From contig CAYLKS010000007.1 in assembly GCA_964384205.1 (NCBI GenBank), forward strand, positions 15,959 through 79,958: a stretch of DNA of 64,000 nt, in the 5' to 3' direction. This DNA comes from CAYLKS01 sp964384205 [NCBI: uncultured bacterium]. GTDB lineage: Bacteria > JAGOEH01. The notes under the pieces are model-generated. The model was not told the origin of the DNA, made no database searches, and was given only the letters and a program-made list of their open reading frames with translations. Of the stretch, positions 54,832 to 62,721 are shown one piece after another; the stretch's first letter is position 1, and each line of letters begins with the position of its first letter. Made by a program: the position numbers and the translations under genes.

Positions 54832-55578
54832 ATGTCAGGACATAATAAATGGAGCACCATTAAAAGAAAAAAAGAAAAAAATGATGCCCAGAGAGGTAGA
54901 ATTTTTACAAGGTTAATTAAAGAAATAACTGTTGCTGCCCGATTGGGTGGAGGAGATCCTGAAACTAATTCAAGGTTACGTTCTGCAATTGCTAATGCAA
55001 AAGCACAGAATATGCCTCAAGATAATATTATAAGAGCTATTAAAAAAGGTACTGGTGAGTTACCTGGTGTTAGTTATGAAGAAATTACTTATGAGGGATA
55101 TGGTCCAGGTGGCACTGCTATTTTAGTTGAATGTATGACTGATAATAGGAATAGAACTCATCCGGAAATAAAGCATATTTTTTCAAAATATAATGGTAAC
55201 CTTGGCTCAAGTAATAGTGTTGCATGGATGTTTGATAAAAAAGGAATTATTCAGGTTCCAGCAGATAAAACAGATGAAGATTCATTATTAGAATTGTTAA
55301 TAGATTTTGATGTTGATGATATTTCTAATGAAGAGGGATTTTTTGAAATTACTATTGCTCCTAAGGATTTAGAATCTGCTAAAAAGGTATTGGAAGACAA
55401 TAATATACCTATATCTCATGCTGAAGTTTCTATGGTTCCTCAAAATACTAAAAAGCTTGAAGGTAAAGAAGCAGAAACTATGTTAAAGTTATTAGATGCA
55501 TTGGAAAATCACGATGATGTACAACATGTTTACTCTAATTGTGAATTTGATGAAGAGTTTTTAAAAGCTAATTCATAG
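54832..55578 (+). CDS. yebC: YebC/PmpR-family protein (TACO1-like)
   Basis: The 248 residues match the YebC family: MSGHNKWSTIKRKKEKNDAQ at the start, RGRIFTRLIKEITVAARLGG, NMPQDNIIRAIKKG, YEGYGPGG and NGNLGSSNSVAWMF. The family was long annotated as a transcription regulator; the mitochondrial homolog TACO1 and recent bacterial work link it to translation, including ribosome stalling. Its place right after the EF-G2 gene agrees with a translation role. A hairpin terminator follows. Confidence 0.95.
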   Translation: MSGHNKWSTIKRKKEKNDAQRGRIFTRLIKEITVAARLGGGDPETNSRLRSAIANAKAQNMPQDNIIRAIKKGTGELPGVSYEEITYEGYGPGGTAILVECMTDNRNRTHPEIKHIFSKYNGNLGSSNSVAWMFDKKGIIQVPADKTDEDSLLELLIDFDVDDISNEEGFFEITIAPKDLESAKKVLEDNNIPISHAEVSMVPQNTKKLEGKEAETMLKLLDALENHDDVQHVYSNCEFDEEFLKANS

Positions 55579-55597
55579 TAAAGAATAGAATTTTTAT

Positions 55598-55632
55598 AAA
55601 GCGGGAAAGGATTTTCCTTTTCCGCTTTTTTA
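55598..55632 (+). terminator. Rho-independent terminator after yebC
   Basis: AAAGCGGGAAAGG and CCTTTTCCGCTTT form a 13-bp stem with one G-T pair and a four-base loop, then TTTTA. It lies in the gap between the convergent yebC and radical SAM genes and could serve both, though the minus-side T run is poor. Confidence 0.85.
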
Positions 55633-55646
55633 TTTTTCAGGGGTTT

Positions 55647-56567
55647 TTATTTTATAAAATCCGGGATATAGTCATCTGTTGCTGAATCTAAATCTTGGAA
55701 GAAACCATCAAATTCATGTTTTTCAAAGGAATATTTATAAGCTATGAGATATTCTTCTTTTTGTAATTTTTTATTTATTTCTGGAAATTTTTGTGAATTT
55801 CCATATGGAATATATTGAGACATCAGGCTTAGGAGAATATTTTTTTGAAAGTATTTATTAATTAAAAATATAACTTTTAGAGAATTTTTGATATTTGAAG
55901 GTAAAATCAGATGCCTTATTATCACTCCTTTTTGTAGCATTTTTTCTTTTATAATTATTTTTTCAGTATTTATTATCATCTGTTTAATAGCTTTAATAGC
56001 TGTATTTTTATAATTTTTTATATTAGAGTATTTTTGAGCTATGCTATCATAACCGTATTTAAAATCAGGCAAATAAATATCTATAATATCTTTCATGTTT
56101 TTTATTGTTTCGACATTATCATAAGCATTTGTATTATAAATGAATTTAATATCTGGATATTGTTTTTTTATTTTTTTTGCAGCATATATTATAATAGGTG
56201 CATAATGTGTTGGTGATACAAAGTTTATATAATAGCAACCTTTTTGATATAAAGTTATTATAATTTCAATAAAGCGTTCTAAACTCACTAAATAACCGTT
56301 TCCATTATGGCTAATTTCAAAATTTTGACAATAAATGCATTTTAAATTGCAATGTGAAAAAAAGATATTTCCAGAACCTGAAGGAGGTGTTATAACTGGT
56401 TCTTCATGAAAAAAGGGCTGGTATAAATTAAGTTTAAAATATAATGTATTGTTTTTGTAAATAACAGGAGCTCGACATACTCCTAATTGTTTGAATCTAT
56501 TTATATTGCAATTATGAGGACAAATATTACAGTTTTCAAAGAAAGCTATTAATTCTTTTTTTGTCAT
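55647..56567 (-). CDS. Radical SAM protein, PflA-like (COG1313 type)
   Basis: The 306 residues have a CX3CX2C radical SAM motif (SHCNLKCIYCQNFEIS) that binds the [4Fe-4S] cluster, and an extra N-terminal Cys-rich segment CNICPHNCNINR with a later GVCRA, as in the putative pyruvate formate-lyase activating enzyme relatives of COG1313. The segments PPSGSGNIFF, FVSPTHY and YLPDFKYG are typical of that group, whose substrates are unknown. It lies 14 bases after the cyclic-nucleotide-binding gene on the same strand, an odd neighbour. Confidence 0.85.
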   Translation of the reverse strand: MTKKELIAFFENCNICPHNCNINRFKQLGVCRAPVIYKNNTLYFKLNLYQPFFHEEPVITPPSGSGNIFFSHCNLKCIYCQNFEISHNGNGYLVSLERFIEIIITLYQKGCYYINFVSPTHYAPIIIYAAKKIKKQYPDIKFIYNTNAYDNVETIKNMKDIIDIYLPDFKYGYDSIAQKYSNIKNYKNTAIKAIKQMIINTEKIIIKEKMLQKGVIIRHLILPSNIKNSLKVIFLINKYFQKNILLSLMSQYIPYGNSQKFPEINKKLQKEEYLIAYKYSFEKHEFDGFFQDLDSATDDYIPDFIK

Positions 56568-56581
56568 TATTAATTATTTAG

Positions 56582-57082
56582 CTAACCTTCTTCAATTTCT
56601 TGAACAAGAGCGTTAAACAGAGTTATTATGTCTTGATCAGCCTTTATTAATCTTTCTGCTAATATATTTGCTATTTTTTTATAAATAATCATACCTATAT
56701 AGTTATCTTCCTCACATATTTTATTGAAATCTACTCTATTTAGGATAAGAAATTCAGAATCTTCTTCACATATTACTGTAGCAGTTCTTTTGGCATCGCG
56801 CAATAAAGATATTTCCCCAAAAAATACATGCTCTTTATCTTTTAGTACAATTACAGTGAACCTATCATTATTAAATGTTTTTTTTTCAATCCTAACAGTA
56901 CCTTTCTTTATGATATATAAGGAATCTCCAATTTCATCTTCTTCAATAACAATATCACCTTTTTTGAATTTTTTATATTTAAGATATTTTACAACAACAC
57001 CCAATCGTTCGGGATTGTCTTTGAAAAATTTGAAAAAATCAAGATTTAATAAAACGTCATAAATTTCATTCTGATTTTTCAT
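56582..57082 (-). CDS. Cyclic nucleotide-binding domain protein
   Basis: The 166-residue protein is essentially one cNMP-binding beta-roll (about 15-125): KKGDIVIEEDEIGDSLYIIK, then the phosphate-binding cassette-like FFGEISLLRDAKRTATV and the trailing C helix. The cassette has Glu and Arg in the GEISLLRDAKRTA pattern expected for cAMP or cGMP binding. There is no DNA-binding helix-turn-helix. It overlaps the K+ channel gene by 17 bases and lacks its own ribosome site, so it may be a detached regulatory subunit of the channel (inference). Confidence 0.87.
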   Translation of the reverse strand: MKNQNEIYDVLLNLDFFKFFKDNPERLGVVVKYLKYKKFKKGDIVIEEDEIGDSLYIIKKGTVRIEKKTFNNDRFTVIVLKDKEHVFFGEISLLRDAKRTATVICEEDSEFLILNRVDFNKICEEDNYIGMIIYKKIANILAERLIKADQDIITLFNALVQEIEEG

Positions 57083-58211
57083 TAGATATTAATAAGATAA
57101 ATTTTGAATTTTTTTTGATTATATAATTATCTGATGGGTTAAAAATAGGTTTGTTGGGTTTTAATAGCTTTACCTGTTGAAGGTTATTTACCAACATTGA
57201 AATATCAGCAGTTTTCTGGGCTTCATTTATAGCTTCTTTTTTTCTTTGATAAAAATTACCTGTATTTTCTATAAGTCCGATTAAAATCGTATTTTCATAT
57301 TGGTGATTTATATATTTTTTTAATTCTGAATAAGGTTTATGAAATAGAGTTTCTGGAATATTTTCTATAATCAGATTATTTTTATTAAGAAATTCATTAA
57401 TTATATTAAAAACTCCACTTGAGTGAATTGAGTAAGAAAGGATTAATTTATCTATTTCATTTTTTATGATAATTTCATCACATTTTGCATTTTGAAAATA
57501 TGAGTAGTATTTAATATCAAGAAGTTGAGCTGCAACATAAACTTTTTGGTTAATATTTTTTATAGTAATGATAGACATTACTGTTTTGGTATCCTGTTCT
57601 ATTGCATTATTGCCATTTTCATCAGATTCTGCTAAAATAATTACCTTTTGAGCGGTCTCTATTCTTGCTTTTTTTAATGTTGTTTCATCAAGGTGGCTAC
57701 CGTTTATATAATAAATATCACGGTTGATAAATTTTTCAATAATTTTAGAATTTTTTTCTGGAGGACTTGTATTTAATAAAACTAATGGGATATCAGAAGG
57801 GAAATTTTTAATATAATGTTCAAGTATATCACTTAAATTATTTGCATATCCACAGATAATAATATGATTCGAGATATTTTTTAATTTTAGTAATCCTTGC
57901 TTTTTTTTTAAATCTTGAGATACTAATAGAGATGCTATTCTACCTGTTACCATACTTAATAGAGCTATTCCTAAAAACATTGTAATAATGCCAATAATTT
58001 TACCAATAGTAGACACAGGAACAATATCTCCATAGCCAACTGTTGTAATTGTTACTAATGTCCACCAAAAACCATCAAAAAGACTTTTTATTGCAGGGTT
58101 ACCAGTTCTGCTTTCTACCCAAAATACTATTGTTGATGATATAATTGCTATTGAAAAGAGAAATAGAAAGATTTTAAAACTTTGATTATTGATAATTTTT
58201 TTTAGTTTCAT
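57066..58211 (-). CDS. Two-helix potassium channel with RCK (TrkA-N/TrkA-C) domain
   Basis: The 381 residues contain two membrane helices (about 12-33 and 70-93) around a pore loop with selectivity filter TVGYGD at 57-62, the K+ channel signature. A RCK Rossmann domain follows (about 110-235, starting HIIICGYANN, GSHLDETTLKKA), then a second region to the end (about 240-381) that may include a TrkA-C domain. Such channels are gated by Ca2+, nucleotides or NAD(H). The start overlaps the upstream receiver-like gene by 4 bases (ATGA) and the 3' end overlaps the cNMP-binding gene by 17, so the three are tightly coupled. Confidence 0.92.
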   Translation of the reverse strand: MKLKKIINNQSFKIFLFLFSIAIISSTIVFWVESRTGNPAIKSLFDGFWWTLVTITTVGYGDIVPVSTIGKIIGIITMFLGIALLSMVTGRIASLLVSQDLKKKQGLLKLKNISNHIIICGYANNLSDILEHYIKNFPSDIPLVLLNTSPPEKNSKIIEKFINRDIYYINGSHLDETTLKKARIETAQKVIILAESDENGNNAIEQDTKTVMSIITIKNINQKVYVAAQLLDIKYYSYFQNAKCDEIIIKNEIDKLILSYSIHSSGVFNIINEFLNKNNLIIENIPETLFHKPYSELKKYINHQYENTILIGLIENTGNFYQRKKEAINEAQKTADISMLVNNLQQVKLLKPNKPIFNPSDNYIIKKNSKFILLISNEKSE

Positions 58212-58783
58212 GTTTTTTTTAAAATTTCTTCAATTTTTAGCAACATTTTGTCTTTCTCAATAGGCTTTAGCATATACCCTGCTATTTTAAGTTTAAAAAA
58301 ATCGATTACGTCTTGTTTACTTCTACTATTTGTCATTATTATTACAGGAATTTTATGAAAAGAAGGGTGAATTCTTAATAGTTTAACAAATTCTTTTGCT
58401 TTTTCTGAAGATTGATTATGTTCTAAAATGATTAAATCTGGCTTATGTACTTTTACTAAGCCAAAAGGGAAACCCCCAAATTCATTTGTAAGTAGTTTGT
58501 ATCCTTTTTTTATAAGAAATAATTTTAATGTTTTTGTTAGATTTTTATCTGAGCTTATGAGGAATATTTTTTTTTCTTTTTTTTCTAAATTATCTAACTT
58601 ATGTTCATGCTTTGTTTTTGTAAGTATTTTTTTTTCTTTTTTTATTGTAGGAGATCTTTTTTTTGTATTTATAGGTTGATTTGGTTTTGGAATAGCTTTT
58701 GATACTAATTTAGAAACATCTATATCTTTTTTGCCTTCTAATTCTGCAATTTTTTTTAGGATAAATTCTCTTTTATTAGTCAT
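58208..58783 (-). CDS. Receiver-domain protein lacking the phospho-acceptor Asp (pseudo-receiver)
   Basis: The 191 residues have a Lys-rich, probably disordered N-terminal part (1-70) and a CheY-like receiver (about 71-191): KIFLISSDKN with Asp79, KPDLIILEHNQ, IIMTNS with Thr151, and YMLKPIEKDK with Lys173. The normal phosphorylated Asp is Glu121, which in other receivers can mimic the phosphorylated state. No output domain is present. It is translationally coupled to the K+ channel gene and could regulate it by protein contact (inference). No histidine kinase is adjacent. Confidence 0.82.
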   Translation of the reverse strand: MTNKREFILKKIAELEGKKDIDVSKLVSKAIPKPNQPINTKKRSPTIKKEKKILTKTKHEHKLDNLEKKEKKIFLISSDKNLTKTLKLFLIKKGYKLLTNEFGGFPFGLVKVHKPDLIILEHNQSSEKAKEFVKLLRIHPSFHKIPVIIMTNSRSKQDVIDFFKLKIAGYMLKPIEKDKMLLKIEEILKKT

Positions 58784-58901
58784 TGAATTTCCCTCTTTTT
58801 AATAATGAATTTAATAATTTTTAGGATAAAATCAAGATTATTTTAAAAATAGCTTGCTAAAAGTAAAAAAAAAAAACATTATAGAAAAAAAGGAGTGGTT
58901 T

Positions 58902-60422
58902 ATGATAAAAATTAATGGTAACACTTTAACAATTGAGGACGTTGTTAAAGTTGCGAGATTTTATGAAAAGGTTGAGATTGATGAATCTTGTATTAAATAT
59001 ATAAATAGGAGTTCGGATATTGTTAAAGAATATATTGATGAGAAAAAGGTAGTTTATGGTATAACCACTGGTTTTGGAAATTTTGCAAATATAGTAATCC
59101 CACCTGAACATGTAAGAGAATTACAAAAAAATCTTTTGATGTCTCATGCTTCTGGAATTGGACCTTATATTGAAGATGATCAGGTTAGGGCTATGATGCT
59201 TTTAAGATTAAATGCATTGGTTAAAGGTTATTCTGGAATACGATATAAAGTTTTGGATAGACTTTTATTTTTTTTGAATGCTAATATTTTGCCATTGGTC
59301 CCTAAAAAAGGAAGTGTAGGAGCAAGTGGGGATTTAGTACCTCTTGCGCACATGTCTCTTCCTTTAATTGGACTTGGTAAGGTTAAATATAAAGATAAGA
59401 TTTATGATAGTGGTGATCTTTTGAAAGAATTGCAAATGGAGCCATTGGTTTTAGAAGCTAAAGAAGGATTGGCTTTGATTAATGGAACCCAAATGATGTC
59501 AGCAGTGGGTGTTTTGAATTTATATGATAGTTATATTTTAGCAAAGACAGCGGATATAGCAGTATCAACATCTATAGAAGCATTGAAAGGAACTGATAAA
59601 CCGTTTGATCCAAGAATTCATGAGCTAAGGCCGCATAATGGGCAGAGACAAGTGGCACAAAATATTTTGCGAATGTTACAGGATAGTGAAATATTGGAGA
59701 GTCATCGTAATTGTAGTAAAGTTCAGGATGCATATTCATTGAGATGTTCGCCGCAGGTTCATGGTGCTACAAGAGATACATTAGATTTTGTTAGAAGAGT
59801 TTTAACTACTGAAATTAATTCAGTTACAGATAACCCAATTGTTTTTCCTGATACAAAAGAGAGTATTAGTTGTGGAAATTTTCATGGCCAGCCGGTTGCT
59901 TTGGCATTAGATTATCTTGGTATTGCTGTTGCAGAACTTGCCAATATTTCTGAAAGAAGAGTTGAAAGATTAGTAGATCCTGCTTTATCAAATTTACCTC
60001 CTTTTTTGACAAAAGAAGGAGGACTTAATTCTGGATATATGATTTCTCAATATGCGGCAGCTGCTTTAGTTTCTGAAAACAAGGTTTTAGCACATCCTGC
60101 TTCTGTTGATTCTATACCCACTTCAGCGAATCAGGAAGATCATGTTAGTATGGGGACGATTGCTGCTTTCAAAGGAGCAGAGATTGTTAATAATGTGAGA
60201 AATGTTTTATCTGTGGAATTAATGTGTGCTGTTCAAGGGCTTGATTTTATTAATGAGAAACCTGGAAAGGGTGTTAAGGTTGTATATGATACAGTAAGGA
60301 AATATATACCTTCTTTAACACATGATAGAGTTCTTGCTTATGATCTTCAAACTATGCAAAAGCTTATAAAAGAAGAATTGCTTATTAAGGAAGTGGAAAA
60401 TGCAATCGGAAATTTATATTAA
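58902..60422 (+). CDS. hutH: Histidine ammonia-lyase
   Basis: Converts L-histidine to urocanate and ammonia using the self-formed MIO cofactor. I place the start at ATG 58902 (506 residues), six bases after an AAAGGAG site; an upstream TTG at 58854 is open but unlikely. The MIO tripeptide Ala141-Ser142-Gly143 lies in GSVGASGDLVPLAHMSLP. Other marks are YGITTGFGNFAN, the selectivity-loop SHASGIGP, SCGNFHGQPVA and NQEDHVSMG, which favour histidine over phenylalanine or tyrosine. The other hut genes are not here. Its 3' end overlaps the cytidine deaminase gene by 23 bases. Confidence 0.92.
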   Translation: MIKINGNTLTIEDVVKVARFYEKVEIDESCIKYINRSSDIVKEYIDEKKVVYGITTGFGNFANIVIPPEHVRELQKNLLMSHASGIGPYIEDDQVRAMMLLRLNALVKGYSGIRYKVLDRLLFFLNANILPLVPKKGSVGASGDLVPLAHMSLPLIGLGKVKYKDKIYDSGDLLKELQMEPLVLEAKEGLALINGTQMMSAVGVLNLYDSYILAKTADIAVSTSIEALKGTDKPFDPRIHELRPHNGQRQVAQNILRMLQDSEILESHRNCSKVQDAYSLRCSPQVHGATRDTLDFVRRVLTTEINSVTDNPIVFPDTKESISCGNFHGQPVALALDYLGIAVAELANISERRVERLVDPALSNLPPFLTKEGGLNSGYMISQYAAAALVSENKVLAHPASVDSIPTSANQEDHVSMGTIAAFKGAEIVNNVRNVLSVELMCAVQGLDFINEKPGKGVKVVYDTVRKYIPSLTHDRVLAYDLQTMQKLIKEELLIKEVENAIGNLY

Positions 60423-60789
60423 ATTGATGGATAAGGCAAAAGATGTTGTAAAGAATTCTTATGCTCCATATTCAAAGATAAATGTTGGCGCAGCTATTCT
60501 GTGTGATAATGAGCAAATGTTTACAGGTGTGAATATAGAAAATTCATCTTATGGTTTGACAATGTGTGCTGAAAGGGTAGCTTTATTTAAAGCAGTATCA
60601 GAAGGTTATAAAAATTTTATTGCTATTGCTATTTATTCGCCGAATTTTGCAGAAATAATTCCTTGTGGTGCTTGTTTACAGGTTTTAGCAGAGTTTAATA
60701 ATGATTTAGATATGATTTTTGAGGCAGAAGATGGAAATATTATAGTGAAAAAACTCAAGTCTTTTTTACCGGAGAATTTTAGAATTTAA
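60400..60789 (+). CDS. cdd: Cytidine deaminase
   Basis: Deaminates cytidine and deoxycytidine for pyrimidine salvage. The 129 residues show SYAPYSKINVGAAIL, GVNIENSSYGLTMCAERVAL with zinc-ligand Cys and catalytic Glu, and IPCGACLQVLAEF with two more zinc Cys, typical of the small homotetrameric class. The ATG at 60400 lies inside the end of hutH behind a GGAAGTGG-like site; an ATG at 60427 just after the hutH stop is an alternative without a site. The asnB gene follows four bases later. Confidence 0.93.
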   Translation: MQSEIYIKLMDKAKDVVKNSYAPYSKINVGAAILCDNEQMFTGVNIENSSYGLTMCAERVALFKAVSEGYKNFIAIAIYSPNFAEIIPCGACLQVLAEFNNDLDMIFEAEDGNIIVKKLKSFLPENFRI

Positions 60790-60792
60790 AAT

Positions 60793-62646
60793 ATGTGTGG
60801 TATAGCCGGGATATTAAGTTTTTCTAAATCTATTGATAAATTAGAACTATTGATAAATAGGATGACAGATAAAATTTCACATAGAGGTCCGGATGATTCT
60901 GGATTTTTTGTTAAATATACAAATGATTTGTCTATTGCTTTAGGGCATAGGAGATTAAGTATTATTGATCTTGAAACAGGTCATCAGCCAATTACTAAAG
61001 ATAATTGCACTATTGTCTATAATGGAGAAGTTTATAATTTTCAGGAAATAAAAAAAAATCTTGAAGAAAAATATATATTTTCCACAAAAACAGATACAGA
61101 AGTGATTTTAACAAATTATATAGAAAAAAAAGAAGATTTTCTGAATGATTTGAGAGGAATGTTTTCTTTTGCTATTTTTGATGAAAATAAAGGGCATTTG
61201 GTGCTGGCAAGAGATAGAATAGGTCAGAAACCCCTTTTTTATTATTATAAAAATGGTTTTTTTGCTTTTGCTTCTGAAATTCAGGCATTGTTAGAACTGG
61301 ATTTTATAGAAAAAGAAATAAATTATAATTCTATTTTTAAATATTTGCATTTAGGTTATATCCCTTATCCTGAGACAGCATTTAAAAACATAAAAAAATT
61401 ACCTCCTGCAAGTTTTTTGATTGTTTCTAAAGCAGGTATTTTCGTAAAAAAGTACTGGGAGTTAAGCAAAAGAAATAATAATAATAATTTTTCAGAAGAA
61501 TATTTTATAGAACAAACAAAGTATTTATTAGAAGAATCGGTAAAGTTGCGGATGATAGCAGATGTTCCTTTGGGGGCTTTTTTAAGTGGTGGAATAGATT
61601 CTTCGTTAATAGCAATTTTAATGGCGAAACAAAGCAGTCAGCCTATAAATACATTTTCTATTGGGTTTAAAAAAAATACTTATAATGAGCTGCGGTATAG
61701 TAAACAGGTTGCAAATTTTATAGGCTCAAATCATAATGAGTTTGTGGTTGAGGCAGATGCGATTTCTATTTTAGATGATTTAGTTGAGCATTTTGGTGAG
61801 CCTTTTGCTGATTCATCGGCTATTCCAACATATTATGTTTCTAAGATTACTTCAGATTATGTTAAGGTTGCATTAAGTGGTGATGGAGGAGATGAAGCTT
61901 TTTGGGGGTATGATAGATATAAAGCTTTTTATTTGTCTGAGAATTTCAATATATTTTTTAAATTTATTATAATGAAGTTCGCAAAATTTATACCTGATAA
62001 CCTCGATATTAAAAATAAATTAGCAAGAATTAAAAGATTTGCACGGGCTATGGAGTTGGCACCTTTGGAACGTTATTTTAAATGGATTTCATTGTTTGAT
62101 CACCAGGTTTTAAAAGCTATTGGAGGAGAACATATTGAAAGCGAACATTTTGAATTGGATTTTTTTGATGATAAATTGAGTTTAGATTTTGATAAAATAA
62201 ATAAGTTTGATTATGATTTTTATCTACCCTGTGATATACTTCCCAAGGTGGATATTGCCTCTATGGCAAATTCTTTAGAAGTGCGGGCTCCGTTGTTAGA
62301 TCATAAATTAGTAGAATTTGCTTTTTCTATTCCGTTAAAATATAAATTTAAAAAAAGAACGGGGAAATATATTTTAAAAAAGATTTTAAAAGAGTTAATG
62401 CCAGGGTATGATATAAAAAGAGAAAAATTTGGTTTTGGAGTGCCTATTGCTGATTGGATAAGGAATGATTTGAAAGATTTTACAAGAGAATTATTATTGG
62501 ATGGAACATTTGATAAAAGGGGAGTTTTAAAAAAAGGGGTTATAGATAAATTATTGAGGCTTCATTTTGAGAGAAAAGCAAATTTTGGAGCATTTCTTTA
62601 TTCTTTGGTTTTTTTAGAATTGTGGTTTAGAAAATTTAGCGATTAG
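60793..62646 (+). CDS. asnB: Asparagine synthase (glutamine-hydrolysing)
   Basis: Makes asparagine from aspartate, ATP and glutamine, or amidates a related substrate. The 617 residues begin MCGIAGIL, exposing catalytic Cys2 after Met removal. The N-terminal glutaminase domain (about 1-200) has SHRGPDDSG and VYNGEVYNFQEI. The synthetase domain has the ATP-pyrophosphatase loop FLSGGIDSSLIAI, KVALSGDGGDEAF and KVDIASMANSLEVRAPLLDH. This is the common AsnB type; close relatives are used in surface polysaccharide loci, so the substrate could differ. Confidence 0.92.
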   Translation: MCGIAGILSFSKSIDKLELLINRMTDKISHRGPDDSGFFVKYTNDLSIALGHRRLSIIDLETGHQPITKDNCTIVYNGEVYNFQEIKKNLEEKYIFSTKTDTEVILTNYIEKKEDFLNDLRGMFSFAIFDENKGHLVLARDRIGQKPLFYYYKNGFFAFASEIQALLELDFIEKEINYNSIFKYLHLGYIPYPETAFKNIKKLPPASFLIVSKAGIFVKKYWELSKRNNNNNFSEEYFIEQTKYLLEESVKLRMIADVPLGAFLSGGIDSSLIAILMAKQSSQPINTFSIGFKKNTYNELRYSKQVANFIGSNHNEFVVEADAISILDDLVEHFGEPFADSSAIPTYYVSKITSDYVKVALSGDGGDEAFWGYDRYKAFYLSENFNIFFKFIIMKFAKFIPDNLDIKNKLARIKRFARAMELAPLERYFKWISLFDHQVLKAIGGEHIESEHFELDFFDDKLSLDFDKINKFDYDFYLPCDILPKVDIASMANSLEVRAPLLDHKLVEFAFSIPLKYKFKKRTGKYILKKILKELMPGYDIKREKFGFGVPIADWIRNDLKDFTRELLLDGTFDKRGVLKKGVIDKLLRLHFERKANFGAFLYSLVFLELWFRKFSD

Positions 62647-62721
62647 TTTATATAATTGTTTTTTATTTTAAATAATTGTTTGTTCTAAAGAAGTGGGGTG
62701 AGATTATATAGAAATCGTATT

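Noticed and set aside
62647-62721. Short gap between asnB and mgtE
   Set aside because: It shows repeated TAATTGTTT-like sequence only; no hairpin, tRNA or small gene could be supported.
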